Shown here: positions 18,717-28,715 of the stretch, piece by piece
How positions within the stretch are numbered: the stretch's first letter is position 1
How the letters are laid out: the number at the start of each line of letters is the position of its first letter
Source of the DNA: an uncultured Pseudomonadota bacterium
GTDB lineage: Bacteria; Bdellovibrionota_B; Oligoflexia; Oligoflexales; CAIYRB01
DNA length: 53,628 nucleotides
Reading direction: 5' to 3'
Assembly: GCA_903928445.1 (NCBI GenBank)
Contig: CAIYRB010000005.1
Location: 1-53,628, forward strand
The notes under the pieces: model-generated
Databases searched by the model: none
Seen by the model: only the letters and a program-made list of their open reading frames with translations
Told to the model about the DNA's origin: nothing
Program-made: the position numbers and the translations under genes

Positions 18717-21299
18717 GTGCGCACCCTTTCTCCACAGTCATTTACCGGACCACGCGGCCTTTCCAGCCATGAGGCACAGGCCTTGCTCTCCAGCGAGGGC
18801 TACAACGAGTTGCCTCGCCAAAAAAATCGGCGTTTACTCCACCTGCTTGGCGAGCTACTGCGTGAGCCGATGGTCTTTTTGCTTCTGGGTTGTGGGCTCA
18901 TTTATATGGTGTTGGGTGACAAGCAGGAAGCGATCATGCTGCTTGGATTTCTCGGCATCATCCTCGGGATCACGCTATTTCAGGAGCAAAAGGCCGAGCA
19001 TGCTTTAGAAGCGCTGCGCGACTTAGCCAGTCCTCGTGCCTTAGTGCTTCGAGATGGGAACAAAGTTCGCATCGCCGGACGCGACGTGGTCCGTGGCGAC
19101 ATCCTCTTTCTCGCCGAAGGTGACCGCATTCCCGCCGATGCCGATATCGTCTCCACGCTGCATTTTGCTGTCGACGAGTCCCTCCTGACAGGAGAATCTC
19201 TGCCGGTCGTGAAGACCGCTGAACGCGGCAAGGTCTTTGCCGGAACCACCGGCGTCAAGGGAACGGCGGTCGCCCGAGTGATCGCCACGGGCCTGAGCAC
19301 CGAGCTAGGTAAAATCGGTGGCATGCTCAAAGAAGCAAAGCCTGATTCCACTCGCTTAGAACGAGAAACGCGCCACATGGTCAAAGTCATCGCCACCGGC
19401 TCGACGGTGCTTTGCCTAGCTGTCGTTGGTGCCTACGTGTTTTATCAACACACCTGGACACAGGGACTTTTGGCTGGCCTAACCTTGGCGATGGCGATTC
19501 TGCCTAACGAATTGCCGGCGGTCTTGACGATCTTTATGGCCCTTGGGGCCTGGCGCATGTCGAAAAAGCGAGTACTGACTCGACGGCTTTCCGCCATAGA
19601 AGCCCTGGGTACCGCGACGGTGCTGTGCGTCGACAAGACCGGAACCCTGACCTACAACCGCATGGCACTACGTCGATTGGTGCTTGGCGACCGAGTTCAT
19701 GACGTCCTGGATAAACCCGATGCAGCGTTGCCGGAGGACTTCCACGAACTCCTCGAATTCAGCCTTCTAGCGACCGAACAAGAAGCCTATGACCCGATGG
19801 ATCATGCGCTTAAAGATGCTGCCGACCATATGCTCGGCGGCACCGAACACATTCACGACGACTGGTCCGTCGCCAAACAATATCCCCTCACGCCAAAGCT
19901 GCTATCGATCTCCCAGGCGTGGCGATCCGTCGGCGGCAAGCTATGTCCAGTCGCCGCCAAGGGCGCTCCCGAAGCGATCTTTGATCTGTGTCATTTGCCG
20001 CAGGAACGACGCGAGCAGCTTGGAGCAGTAGTGGCGACACACGCTAGCGAGGGTCTTCGCCTGCTCGGCGTGGCCAAAGGAGTGACGCCCCTTGACCGCC
20101 TCCCGGAGCAGCAACACGATATCGACTTCGACTTTCTCGGCCTAGTTGCCATGGAAGATCCGCTACGGCCAGAGGTTCCTGCGGCCATTCAAGAATGCAT
20201 GGCAGCTGGAATCCGCGTCATCATGATCACTGGAGACCATCCGAATACGGCAAAAAGCATCGCCAAACAGGCGGGGCTACCGCACCCCGAACAAATATTG
20301 ACCGGTACGGACCTGGGCAAGCTCAGCGACCAGGACTTGGCCGCAAGAGTACGCAGCGTCAGTGTTTGTGCACGAATTGCGCCGGAGCAAAAAGCTCGTT
20401 TAGTCGATGCGCTCAAGGCGAGCGGCGAGGTCGTGGCGATGACCGGCGACGGGGTCAACGACGCACCGGCATTGACCAAGGCCAATATCGGCATCGCCAT
20501 GGGGCAGCGCGGGTCGGACGTCGCTCGCGAGGCTGCTACTTTGGTTTTACTAGACGATGACTTTGGCTCGATCGTCACCGCGGTGAAAATGGGGCGACGC
20601 ATCTACACCAACCTGCAGCACGCGATGTCTTATCTTTTAGCGGTGCATATTCCCATCGCCGGCCTGTCGGTCATACCGGTCCTGTTCGATCTGCCGCTTG
20701 TCCTGATGCCGATTCATATTGCCTTCTTGCACTTAATCATCGAGCCAACTTGCTCCATAGCGTTTGAGGCCGAAACGGAGAGCCGGGATGCCATGACCGT
20801 GCCACCGAGAAAGAGCGACGAGCCGCTATTTTCGAAGGCCGTCCTGCTACCCACCTTGGTTCAAGGCGGCAGCGTCCTGATCACCCTGCTTGCGGTATTT
20901 TTCGTTGCCTGGCGCCTCGGGGACGGCGAGGCTGACGCCCGTTCCATCGCCTTCACAGTTTTAGTCGTTGCCAATCTCGGCCTCATCATCGCCAGCCTGG
21001 CAGGAGATTCGCCGAGTTTTTACCGCCGCAAACAGGCAAACGTGGCCCTGCGCTGGGTCGTTGCTGGCTCCATCGTCCTGCTGGCAATCGTCTTATATAT
21101 TCCGTCTATCAGGTCGCTGTTTCGCTTCACGCTGATGCATCCGACCGACTTAGCCATCTGTCTGACTTCGGGCGGATTAAGTAGTCTATGGTTTCTTGTA
21201 GTGCGTAAAAAGAAGGTCAAGCACCCAACATCGGATCTAATACCGAAACTCGCTCCACCAACAACTAAACCTCAAGCTCGTCACTCGGGATCTTTATAA
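18717..21299 (+). CDS. P-type ATPase, P2 (Ca2+/Mn2+-like) group, atypical M4
   Basis: 860 aa. Standard P-type order: actuator domain with LTGES near 157, M4, phosphorylation Asp in DKTGTLT near 305, nucleotide domain, hinge [22 protein letters not shown], then about six C-terminal spans. It lacks soft-metal domains and the CPC motif, and the N-terminus resembles cation_ATPase_N ([20 protein letters not shown]). It therefore belongs near Ca2+/Mn2+ pumps. The M4 ion-site motif, usually PEGLPA or PEELP, here reads LPNELPA near 262, so the ion cannot be named. The GTG start at 18717 has AAAGAGGT upstream. Its last six bases are shared with the stop of the convergent copper ATPase. Confidence 0.85.
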   Translation: MRTLSPQSFTGPRGLSSHEAQALLSSEGYNELPRQKNRRLLHLLGELLREPMVFLLLGCGLIYMVLGDKQEAIMLLGFLGIILGITLFQEQKAEHALEALRDLASPRALVLRDGNKVRIAGRDVVRGDILFLAEGDRIPADADIVSTLHFAVDESLLTGESLPVVKTAERGKVFAGTTGVKGTAVARVIATGLSTELGKIGGMLKEAKPDSTRLERETRHMVKVIATGSTVLCLAVVGAYVFYQHTWTQGLLAGLTLAMAILPNELPAVLTIFMALGAWRMSKKRVLTRRLSAIEALGTATVLCVDKTGTLTYNRMALRRLVLGDRVHDVLDKPDAALPEDFHELLEFSLLATEQEAYDPMDHALKDAADHMLGGTEHIHDDWSVAKQYPLTPKLLSISQAWRSVGGKLCPVAAKGAPEAIFDLCHLPQERREQLGAVVATHASEGLRLLGVAKGVTPLDRLPEQQHDIDFDFLGLVAMEDPLRPEVPAAIQECMAAGIRVIMITGDHPNTAKSIAKQAGLPHPEQILTGTDLGKLSDQDLAARVRSVSVCARIAPEQKARLVDALKASGEVVAMTGDGVNDAPALTKANIGIAMGQRGSDVAREAATLVLLDDDFGSIVTAVKMGRRIYTNLQHAMSYLLAVHIPIAGLSVIPVLFDLPLVLMPIHIAFLHLIIEPTCSIAFEAETESRDAMTVPPRKSDEPLFSKAVLLPTLVQGGSVLITLLAVFFVAWRLGDGEADARSIAFTVLVVANLGLIIASLAGDSPSFYRRKQANVALRWVVAGSIVLLAIVLYIPSIRSLFRFTLMHPTDLAICLTSGGLSSLWFLVVRKKKVKHPTSDLIPKLAPPTTKPQARHSGSL

Positions 21300-23705
21300 A
21301 CGCATCGTCCGCAGCCGCAAGGCATTGGCGATGACCGACACCGAGCTAAGACTCATTGCAGCTGCGGCGAATACTGGGTTTAACAAGATCCCCCAGTTTG
21401 GATAGAGTACACCTGCTGCAATCGGCACTCCCACAGCGTTATAGGCAAAGGCGAAAAACAGATTCTGGTGAATATTGCGCATGGTCTGACGACTCAAGCG
21501 ACGCGCCTTGACGATGCCCATTAAATCTCCCTTTACTAGGGTTACGCCGGCTGCCTCCATGGCCACATCCGTACCGGTCCCCATGGCGATCCCGACCTGA
21601 GCTCGTGCCAATGCCGGTGCATCGTTGATGCCATCTCCGGCCATCGCCACAAAACGTCCGGCAAGTTGCAACTTTTCAATCACTGCAGCCTTCTCGTGGG
21701 GTAACACCTCAGAGGTCACCTCGGTAATACCCAAGCGCTTCGCAAGCGCCTCGGCGGTCGTCTTGGCATCACCCGTGAGCATGACGATGGCCACACCATC
21801 GGCACGTAGCGCCGCGAGCGCAGCGACCGTCGTCTCTTTCACTGGGTCTGCAAGGGTCACAAGGCCGGACAACTGGTTGTCCAGAGCGACGAACATAACG
21901 GTTTGACCTGCCTCCCGCGCAGCTTCTGCCTGCGCTAACAAAGGTCCGACGTCCACCCGCTCTTCATCCATCAGACGACGATTCCCCAGCAGCACCCGCC
22001 GTCCCGACACCACCCCTTTCACCCCCCGACCGGTCATCCCCGCAAACTGATCAACGCTCGAGAGGAGCAAATGATCCCGCTCGGCCCCTTCAACGATAGC
22101 CGCTGCTAAAGGGTGCTCGCTGCCGCGTTCGAGACTAGCCGCCAGGCGCAACAGCTCGCCTCGGTCCACACCCGGGACCACGATCATCTGCACAAGTTTA
22201 GGCTTACCTAGCGTCAATGTTCCTGTCTTGTCGACGACTAGCGTATCCACCTTGCGCAGCGTTTCCATCGCTTCAGCATTGCGAAACAGCACGCCACTGG
22301 TCGCGGCCTTGCCCGTTGCAACCATGATCGACATCGGTGTAGCTAAACCCAATGCACATGGACAGGCGATAATCAACACAGCTACGGCATTGATCACCGC
22401 AAAGGATAGGCGCGGTTCTGGTCCAAACAAGCTCCAAAGCACAACGGTCAAGACTGCCACCGCAATGACTGCGGGCACAAAGATTCCTGATACGACATCG
22501 GCCAGCTTTTGGACCGGCGCCCGACTGCGCTGGGCTTCGGACACCATGCGAACAATTTGGGCCAAAAGCGTCTGTGTACCGACACGCTCTGCTAGCATGA
22601 CAAAGGTCCCCATGCCGTTCACGGTCGCGCCAACGACCTTTGACCCAACGACCTTTTCGCTTGGCATGGCTTCACCGGTGATCATCGATTCATCAATAGC
22701 GCTGCTTCCCTCGACGATGACACCGTCAACAGGAACCTTTTCACCTGGACGCACCCGCAAGAGGTCGCCGACTTGGACGACATCAAGGGCCACATCTTCG
22801 TCCTTACCAGCAGTCACACGCCGGGCTGTTTTAGGCGCAAGGCCGAGAAGCGCCTTGATCGCTGTGGTGGTCTGGGAGCGTGCTCGCAGCTCCAACACCT
22901 GCCCGAGTAGGACCAAGGTGATGATCATCGCCGAGGCCTCGAAATACACCTCGACCTGTCCACCCATCGTTCGAAAGGATGGTGGGAATATTCCAGGAAG
23001 CAGCGTTGCGACGATGCTATAAAGATAGGCCACGCTGACTCCAAGCGAGATGAGCGTAAACATATTTAAATGGCGATTCACGATAGACTGCCAGCCACGA
23101 AGAAAGAACGGCCATCCCGCCCAAAACACCACCGGAGTTCCAAGACCGACCTCTAACCACCGCATCAAGACCAACGTACTCGGCGCATGAGGCATCCAAG
23201 CCGGCACCAGCATAGGTCCCATCGACAGCACCATCAATGCCGCCGACAGCGGCAGACTCACCCAAAAACGCTGCTTCATGCTGCGCAGCTCGGGATCTTC
23301 ACCTGCTGCTTCCCCTGGCATCGACGGCTCTAGTGCCATACCACAGATCGGACAGCTTCCTGGTGCATCTCGGACAATTTCTGGGTCCATTGGACAAACG
23401 TAGGTCACCTTCTGAGTAGGTGACGGTACTTTTGCCAAAGGGACTAGGCCAGAGGCCGCGTGGCAGCATGGGGCCGTCGCCGAGCCTGGCTGCGCTGCGA
23501 CAAAGGTGGTTGGCGAGTCGCGAAACCGCTCTAGGCACCGCTGACCGCAAAAGTGATAGGTTTTACCGGCAAATGCAAACTGCCTCGGCCCGTTGGGAGC
23601 TACCGTCATGCCACACACCGGGTCCTTTTCGCCGCCAGCCTCCGTAGACATTGGTGCGTTAGTCAGAGGGATCACCTTTGCATCCTGTTGTTCATGATCT
23701 TGCAT
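21294..23705 (-). CDS. copA: Copper-exporting P1B-type ATPase with YHS domain
   Basis: 803 aa inner-membrane Cu+ efflux pump. The N-terminus has a YHS domain (about 27-70, KDPVCGMTV…[12 protein letters not shown]) and then a heavy-metal-binding motif (about 100-125, CPMDPEIV…CPICGM) in place of the usual HMA domains. Core motifs are TGEAMPSEK, the ion-site [10 protein letters not shown] near 449, [19 protein letters not shown] (P1B-specific HP) and [21 protein letters not shown] His/Cys-rich linker (APCCHAASG) lies between the two N-terminal modules. No CueR-type regulator or copper chaperone adjoins it. TAAGG precedes the ATG. It is convergent with the P2-type pump. Confidence 0.92.
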   Translation of the reverse strand: MQDHEQQDAKVIPLTNAPMSTEAGGEKDPVCGMTVAPNGPRQFAFAGKTYHFCGQRCLERFRDSPTTFVAAQPGSATAPCCHAASGLVPLAKVPSPTQKVTYVCPMDPEIVRDAPGSCPICGMALEPSMPGEAAGEDPELRSMKQRFWVSLPLSAALMVLSMGPMLVPAWMPHAPSTLVLMRWLEVGLGTPVVFWAGWPFFLRGWQSIVNRHLNMFTLISLGVSVAYLYSIVATLLPGIFPPSFRTMGGQVEVYFEASAMIITLVLLGQVLELRARSQTTTAIKALLGLAPKTARRVTAGKDEDVALDVVQVGDLLRVRPGEKVPVDGVIVEGSSAIDESMITGEAMPSEKVVGSKVVGATVNGMGTFVMLAERVGTQTLLAQIVRMVSEAQRSRAPVQKLADVVSGIFVPAVIAVAVLTVVLWSLFGPEPRLSFAVINAVAVLIIACPCALGLATPMSIMVATGKAATSGVLFRNAEAMETLRKVDTLVVDKTGTLTLGKPKLVQMIVVPGVDRGELLRLAASLERGSEHPLAAAIVEGAERDHLLLSSVDQFAGMTGRGVKGVVSGRRVLLGNRRLMDEERVDVGPLLAQAEAAREAGQTVMFVALDNQLSGLVTLADPVKETTVAALAALRADGVAIVMLTGDAKTTAEALAKRLGITEVTSEVLPHEKAAVIEKLQLAGRFVAMAGDGINDAPALARAQVGIAMGTGTDVAMEAAGVTLVKGDLMGIVKARRLSRQTMRNIHQNLFFAFAYNAVGVPIAAGVLYPNWGILLNPVFAAAAMSLSSVSVIANALRLRTMRL

Positions 23706-23956
23706 AGATAAACCTTACTTTCTCAGCGTCTTTGGCTAAACGCATCCGCGGTGACAAGCTCAACCCACTCCAGCACCGATCGTTCACTTGCTACGCAACC
23801 GACCAAACCTTAGACATAACAAATTGTCCAAGCATCCGACAAACCCTGCGGCAACGAGTCATAAGCCACCAATCTTACTCACTTCACATTTGAGCATCGT
23901 CATTGCAGTATAGTATCAATATAGCTCGATTGATTTGTCCTTAGGAGGATTCACCA

Positions 23957-25408
23957 ATGCGCCGTCTCACCGGGTTACGCACACCGTTTAGGGCGGCATC
24001 GCCAGTGTTGAGCGTGCTTATGGCCGTATTACTCGGTAACTGCAAGTCCGCAGCGTTCGATGGCAACAGCAAAACCCAGGACGGCACTTCGAGCGAAGCC
24101 AAAGTCGGCCAACCTGGAAACCCAAACGATGCTAGCAGCACCCCCAACGACCCAAGCAAGGGTGGCAAGCTGCCCGACGCAACACCGCCAACGACTGATT
24201 TGGCCAATGCTGGTTGGGCTGACAATAAGCTTGGCTCGACCATCGATAATTTACTAAAAAATGGCAGCACTGGCGGCACCACTGGCGGTATTCCTAGTAG
24301 CAGCGATGGCAGCGGCGGTACGATTACCGACACCGGCGGCGTCGCCGGCCACATAAGCACCTCAGGCGGTAAAAGCGGTCCAAGTATCGACACGACAACA
24401 GGCTCGGGCGGTGGCATTTCGACCGATTCTGACGGGTTACTATGGATCCCATGCAAGGCAGGTACCGCCGACGGCGGCACGTTTCCGTCCGATTTTTACG
24501 GCAAAAGGGGCACTAAGATCCGCGTCGCAGGCGAATTCTGCCCAAGCCTTGAAATAAAAGGCGATCTTACCATCGTGTTTGTGCTTGATCATTCTGGCTC
24601 GATGGAAGGCAATCCTTTCGAAGGTCCGAATGACCCGACCTCGGGCGGCACCTGTGGCCGTCTCAAATCAGCTCAGAGCCTAGTCAAACGTTACGCTAGC
24701 ATGACCTCAACCAACATAAAAGCTGGGGTCGTCGGCTTTTCCAACTCAGCGCACGTCCAGCTCCCCATTGCTCCACTAAGCAACCTGCAGAACAATTTAA
24801 CCAGCAATGTTTTTTGCGGCTCTGATTCGCCCACTGCGACGACCAACTACGCCGCGGCATTCGCAACGACGGCTGCGCAACTGCAAAATGTCCAAGGCAC
24901 CAAGCTCATTTATTTTATCTCAGACGGCTCGCCGACCACCGGCGGTACTGACCCACATCAAGCTGGCCTAAGCGCCGCAAACGCAATGCGTGCCATACCC
25001 AACTTGACCCTTTACGCACTTTTTGTCGGCTATAAATCCGGTGGCGCCAACAACCCCCAAGGATACATGAACCAAATCACCGGCAACCCAGCATTAGTTA
25101 GAATCACAGCAAATGCCGACGAGCTAGCACGGGCCGCTGCAGCTCTGGCGCAACCTACGATCACTATAAACAGGGATGACACTAAGGCGACGCTGGATAA
25201 TCCACAGGGCTCCACAGCCGTAGCCATCGATCGCTTTGTCCTTCGAGCCGACAAGGCAAACACCTATTCCTGGATGACCGCGCCCATCGAGCTGGTGGGC
25301 GATGTCCATGCCGCTGTCGTCAATCAGCTCACGGTGACCTCAAAGAGCTCCGCCGGCGGCCCCCTTCAGACCATCGGCAAGATCACCTTTCACGAGCAGC
25401 CTAACTGA
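23957..25408 (+). CDS. vWA-domain lipoprotein
   Basis: 483 aa. The signal peptide ends LLGNC, with C29 as probable lipid attachment (Asn at -1 is a loose lipobox). Residues ~30-155 are Gly/Ser/Thr-rich, repetitive and probably disordered. A vWA domain at about 205-400 has the full MIDAS DHSGSM (D211, S213, S215), a Thr in the following loop region and LIYFISDGSPTTGG. The C-terminal ~90 residues are beta-rich. A strong TAGGAGG precedes the ATG. This is the second vWA lipoprotein in the window; the domain is closer to classical vWA than the one at 7767, and the C-terminal modules are not shared. The ligand is unknown. Confidence 0.8.
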   Translation: MRRLTGLRTPFRAASPVLSVLMAVLLGNCKSAAFDGNSKTQDGTSSEAKVGQPGNPNDASSTPNDPSKGGKLPDATPPTTDLANAGWADNKLGSTIDNLLKNGSTGGTTGGIPSSSDGSGGTITDTGGVAGHISTSGGKSGPSIDTTTGSGGGISTDSDGLLWIPCKAGTADGGTFPSDFYGKRGTKIRVAGEFCPSLEIKGDLTIVFVLDHSGSMEGNPFEGPNDPTSGGTCGRLKSAQSLVKRYASMTSTNIKAGVVGFSNSAHVQLPIAPLSNLQNNLTSNVFCGSDSPTATTNYAAAFATTAAQLQNVQGTKLIYFISDGSPTTGGTDPHQAGLSAANAMRAIPNLTLYALFVGYKSGGANNPQGYMNQITGNPALVRITANADELARAAAALAQPTITINRDDTKATLDNPQGSTAVAIDRFVLRADKANTYSWMTAPIELVGDVHAAVVNQLTVTSKSSAGGPLQTIGKITFHEQPN

Positions 25409-25666
25409 GATGAAATGGCGCTGACCTGAAGTCATGGGCCCGTGGTGGCAGCCAGTGCCTCTAGGGCCCGCCTTACCGTCGGCTCCACATGTGGCGCATG
25501 CTGCCGCACATCGGCACCATGACCATGATAGCCAATCGGGATGAGGTCGTCGCGTTGAGCGCGTGTTGGGTGGGAGCTGCGAAGGGGAAATATCTAAGTT
25601 GCTGGTTTTGGGGTTGACGGCTGGGTGGAGGGGATCTATAAAGACTTTCCACTACGGTGTACGTGT

Positions 25667-25743
25667 CGCGGGGTGGAGAAGTCTGGTATCTCGTCGGGCT
25701 CATAACCCGAAGATCGGCGGTTCAAATCCGTCCCCCGCTACCA
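25667..25743 (+). tRNA. Initiator tRNA-fMet (CAT)
   Basis: 77 nt with encoded CCA. The anticodon loop CTCATAA is flanked by TCGGG/CCCGA, giving the three G-C pairs diagnostic of initiators. Position 1 is C and position 72 is T, so 1:72 is unpaired as required for formylation and initiation; most bacterial initiators have A at 72. The T arm is GGCGG-TTCAAAT-CCGTC. The 3' 31 bases are duplicated at 28838-28870, which suggests use as an integration site. A GNRA-loop hairpin and a terminator follow. Confidence 0.95.
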
Positions 25744-25744
25744 A
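25713..25744. other. Putative attL within tRNA-fMet 3' end
   Basis: From ATCGGCGG to the CCAA after the acceptor this stretch matches 28838-28870, with one substitution (G to A) and one inserted base in the C-run. A direct repeat of a tRNA 3' end is the classic mark of tyrosine-recombinase integration. No recombinase gene lies between the repeats, so the element would be mobilised in trans or be a remnant. Confidence 0.6.
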
Positions 25745-25752
25745 GTAGATTC

Positions 25753-25768
25753 CACTGTGAAAACAGTG
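25753..25768 (+). other. GAAA-tetraloop hairpin downstream of tRNA-fMet
   Basis: CACTGT-GAAA-ACAGTG is a perfect 6-bp stem with a GNRA tetraloop, 9 nt after the tRNA CCA. It is probably a feature of the precursor trailer. Confidence 0.45.
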
Positions 25769-25782
25769 ACTTGATAGAAGAA

Positions 25783-25818
25783 AACCCTGCTCCTTACCGA
25801 GCGGGGTTTTTCTTTTTT
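25783..25818 (+). terminator. Intrinsic terminator of tRNA-fMet
   Basis: AACCCTGCTC, loop CTTACC, GAGCGGGGTT make a 10-bp stem with one G-U pair, followed by TTTCTTTTTT. It closes the tRNA transcript 40 nt after CCA. Confidence 0.85.
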
Positions 25819-26135
25819 GTCCGCATTTCGTCCGGATCGTTGATCATAACTCCATCCACGTTGAGCCGGACTACGGAATGACCCCGCATTTCATGACACC
25901 TTTTTATCGCTCACTTCCACTGTCAATTTCAGTGCATCAGCATTCAAGATACGGTGGCTCCAGCTCGGACCGCAAAGCCTGACCGGTCTTAGTCGAGGCT
26001 CGTCCACTTCCTGGCCCATCCTCGACTTTTCATGTAATCTATTGATATTATGCAATTTACTTGATGCGCTAATCATGTTAGCGATTGTCATCATAATCGC
26101 CAATAGAGGTGTCTGAAATCAGGAAAGGCAATTTA
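25819..26135. other. Gene-free left end of tRNA-linked insert
   Basis: No convincing coding frame. The stretch becomes AT-rich from about 26030. It holds an 8-bp perfect inverted repeat (AGTCGAGG 25991-25998, CCTCGACT 26020-26027) with a 21-bp spacer and TTTT after the right arm. A short palindrome, CGCTAA-TCATG-TTAGCG, lies at 26067-26083 upstream of the ATPase gene. No integrase or excisionase remnant was recognised. Confidence 0.5.
26067..26083. promoter_or_regulatory. Palindrome upstream of AAA/DUF4143 gene
   Basis: CGCTAA-TCATG-TTAGCG, 6-bp arms with a 5-bp spacer, 52 bp before the ATG at 26136. TTGATG directly precedes it. It is a plausible operator, although no matched -10 element could be fixed. 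Confidence 0.35.
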
Positions 26136-27338
26136 ATGCAATATATTCGGAGAATTATCCCAATTGGTGAGATGCTCAAGACTCGCACCGTGCTCCTCTT
26201 TGGACCACGGCAGACTGGCAAATCTAGCTTTGTGCGGCATCAACTTAAAGACCAGATCACGAAGTCCTACAATCTATTAGATCAGGGCCTGCTCTTACGA
26301 TTACTGGCAGATCCCACTCTGATTCGCAAAGAAATCGAATTCGAAAAACTTCGCGACTGTATCATATTCATCGATGAGATTCAGAAATGCCCTGCTCTCA
26401 TGGATGAGGTCCATCTGATGATCGAGGAGCACAACCTGCGATTTCTGCTCACTGGATCGAGTGCTCGTAAACTCAAAAAGTCTGGCGTTAACCTTCTCGG
26501 TGGACGCGGTCGCGATCGGAATTTCCATCCGCTGGTAGCATTAGAAATAGGACTGGAACATTTTTCACTGCCGCGCGCCTTAAACCATGGACTGATTCCC
26601 CGACACTACCTCGCAGATGATCCCGATGAGGACCTGGCCACCTATGTAGGCCGCTACTTGACTGAAGAGATTGCTGGCGAAGGCGTATCGCGCAATCTCC
26701 CGGCATTTAGCCGATTTCTCCAAACTGCTTCGACTGTAAATGGTCAAATGTTAAACTACACCAATGTCGCTCGCGATGCGCAGGTGTCGCGTGCCACCAT
26801 CCAAAACTGGTTTCAGGTCCTCTATGATACCCTGATTGCATGGGAGATCCCGGCTTTTACCAAGACTGTTAAGCGTAAGGCAATCGAAACAGCCAAGTTC
26901 TATTTTTTTGATACGGGAGTCGTTCGCTCACTTAGGCGACTGCCGCCCATAACTCCGCAGCAGACTGAGTGGGGCGAATTTTTCGAACAGTTTATCATGA
27001 TGGAAATGAAATCTTGGATTGATTACCACGAGCCACTCGGATCACTCCATTACTGGCGATCGACGTCGAAAATGGAAGTTGATTTTATATTGAATGGCGA
27101 GCATGCGATTGAAGTAAAATCGACGGATCGGGTGACGTTAAAGCACCTCCAAGGATTGCGTTCACTCCGTGAGGAAGGTTTGTGCAGCAGCTACTCGATT
27201 ATCTGCAATGAGGCGCGGCCGAGGCTAGAAGACGGCATCGAAATTTTACCCTGGAAGGAGTTTTTGACTCAACTTTGGTCAGGGCGATTCTCAACGAAAG
27301 CTCGCATGCCCCCCGTTGATATCCGCACCTTTAAATGA
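26136..27338 (+). CDS. AAA ATPase with DUF4143 domain
   Basis: 400 aa. The N-terminal AAA_14-type ATPase has Walker A GPRQTGKSS (about 24-32) and Walker B IIFIDEIQ; the sensor-like LLTGSSARKLKKSG follows. A winged-helix region (YTNVARDAQVSRATIQNW) and the C-terminal DUF4143 part follow, with an HYWRS…EVDFIL…AIEVKS stretch like a PD-(D/E)XK nuclease-fold core. The family is common in mobile regions and its function is poorly known. The ATG at 26136 (AGGAAAGG upstream, family-like MQYIRRI start) is preferred over the GTG at 26109. Base composition is visibly richer in A+T than flanking genes, which supports horizontal origin, as does its position between tRNA repeats. Confidence 0.88.
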   Translation: MQYIRRIIPIGEMLKTRTVLLFGPRQTGKSSFVRHQLKDQITKSYNLLDQGLLLRLLADPTLIRKEIEFEKLRDCIIFIDEIQKCPALMDEVHLMIEEHNLRFLLTGSSARKLKKSGVNLLGGRGRDRNFHPLVALEIGLEHFSLPRALNHGLIPRHYLADDPDEDLATYVGRYLTEEIAGEGVSRNLPAFSRFLQTASTVNGQMLNYTNVARDAQVSRATIQNWFQVLYDTLIAWEIPAFTKTVKRKAIETAKFYFFDTGVVRSLRRLPPITPQQTEWGEFFEQFIMMEMKSWIDYHEPLGSLHYWRSTSKMEVDFILNGEHAIEVKSTDRVTLKHLQGLRSLREEGLCSSYSIICNEARPRLEDGIEILPWKEFLTQLWSGRFSTKARMPPVDIRTFK

Positions 27339-27391
27339 GATGCTAGAGGACAGCATCAACCTTATCATTTTTTTTCACCCGAGGATGCGGC

Positions 27392-27538
27392 GTGCGGGCA
27401 CCACTACTCGTGCTGATCATGTTAGCCGCGCTGGCCGTCTTTGGCCGATCGCTATGTAATCGGCAGCGCCTATACTCAACTTTTGACTACACAACGCCTG
27501 AATGCTACGAGCAGGCCGCATTCGCAGAAGCTTCTTAA
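27392..27538 (+). CDS. Possible 48-aa membrane peptide
   Basis: A GTG-started frame preceded by GAGG at 7 nt encodes 48 aa. A hydrophobic N-terminal half (APLLVLIMLAALAVFG) and a polar tail with two Cys-containing segments are predicted. It lies in the 331-bp gap between the DUF4143 gene and the convergent Fic gene. The TM-like composition is the only support and no family is recognised. The rest of this gap shows a weak hairpin near 27602-27624 (CCAGCTC…GGGCTGG) and nothing else. Confidence 0.3.
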   Translation: MRAPLLVLIMLAALAVFGRSLCNRQRLYSTFDYTTPECYEQAAFAEAS

Positions 27539-27669
27539 CTGACCGTTTGTTTTTATCGGGGGAACATCAGTAAGGAGACTTGCGGGAGACACGAGGCGCA
27601 TCCAGCTCAGCCTATTAGGGCTGGAATTTTCGCTAAGGTGGTTCTCTATTTTCGACTCTCAACTTCTGG

Positions 27670-28710
27670 TTATCTGCGAAATTTATACACGCGCCCCTTG
27701 CGCTCACCCCTTGCCATCACTTCACCACTGGCTGCTAACGACGCCAAATCCCGCTCCAAAGTCCGCCGCGGGATGCTCGGCAACCACTTAATCACATCTT
27801 GCATCGAAAACTCATCGCACTTCTTTGCGTGCGCAAGGATCTTTTGATGACGGACAGCGGGCGTTTTGCCGGCGCTGTCTCTCAACAGGCGCCTGCCGTC
27901 ATCAACGACTTCCTCGGCGGCAACTGCGAAGCATTCCGCCAAGAATTCTAATATCGGATGTAACTTGCCCAGAGCACGGCTTTGGCGGATGGAAGCGTAG
28001 TAACGCTCGCGGTTTCGCATGATCACAGTTTCGCTTGGAACTAAGAGAGCGAGATGCTGGCTGTCGCGGAGGAGGAGCAGATGCTGCATTAGCCTGACCG
28101 TTCGGCCGTTGCCATCCGCGAAAGGGTGGATCGATACGCAGATAAAATGAAAGGCAAACGCCCGCGTAAAAGCGTTTGTTCCTTCTGTATCTTTCAGCCA
28201 ACGCCATAGGTCGTCGAGCAACTCATTGAGTGCATGCGGCTCCGGGCAATCGTCCAGCTTTTCGCCCGTTGCAGCGTTGACGATCGAGACGGGGATAGTG
28301 CGAATTCGGCCGCATAGATTCTCTGCGATAACACCTTGAGTCACCAAGCGCTGTAGATCGCACATATCGGATTGCTTAAGTGGTCGCGCATCTTGTCCTA
28401 GCCTCTCGGCGTAGTCTAAGGCCGAGTGGTAGTTCTGAACCTCTTTCACATCTTTGGGCAAACCGGCGACGCGCTTGCCTTGAAGGACGGCGGTTACTTC
28501 GCTTTCGCCAAGGGCGTTGCCTTCGATCTGGTTTGAATAAGTGACCGCGCGGATTTTTGCCTTCCGCAGAAGCTGCACCTCTTGGGGACTGCCTAGATAT
28601 TCGTCCACGAACGGCTTAGTTTCGGCTATGCGCATCAGGCTCGCGACCAAAGCGTCGGTGTGGATGATTTCAGCCGGTATGTTGTGGCGTTGCAAAGAGC
28701 GATAAGTCAT
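27670..28710 (-). CDS. Fic-domain protein (class II) with C-terminal winged helix
   Basis: 346 aa. The Fic active site HPFADGNGR (H195) is complete, so the protein should transfer AMP or a related nucleotide to target proteins. An N-terminal inhibitory motif S-x3-E-G is present at S59-E63-G64 (SNQIEGN), which defines class II, self-inhibited Fic proteins with no separate antitoxin. The last ~60 residues (DEFSMQDVIKWLPSIPRRTLERDL) form a winged-helix DNA-binding domain, which suggests autoregulation. The promoter is embedded in TATCCGCC repeats directly upstream. No antitoxin gene adjoins it. It lies inside the tRNA-bounded insert. Confidence 0.9.
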   Translation of the reverse strand: MTYRSLQRHNIPAEIIHTDALVASLMRIAETKPFVDEYLGSPQEVQLLRKAKIRAVTYSNQIEGNALGESEVTAVLQGKRVAGLPKDVKEVQNYHSALDYAERLGQDARPLKQSDMCDLQRLVTQGVIAENLCGRIRTIPVSIVNAATGEKLDDCPEPHALNELLDDLWRWLKDTEGTNAFTRAFAFHFICVSIHPFADGNGRTVRLMQHLLLLRDSQHLALLVPSETVIMRNRERYYASIRQSRALGKLHPILEFLAECFAVAAEEVVDDGRRLLRDSAGKTPAVRHQKILAHAKKCDEFSMQDVIKWLPSIPRRTLERDLASLAASGEVMARGERKGRVYKFRR

Positions 28711-28715
28711 GATTA

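Noticed and set aside
22228..23022. 264-codon plus-strand open frame opposite the copper ATPase gene
   Set aside because: Ser/Thr-rich translation with no domain and complete overlap with the well-supported copA frame; a shadow of GC-rich codon usage.
25563..25748. 61-codon open frame across the tRNA-fMet gene
   Set aside because: It runs through a complete tRNA; no ribosome site or homology-like features.
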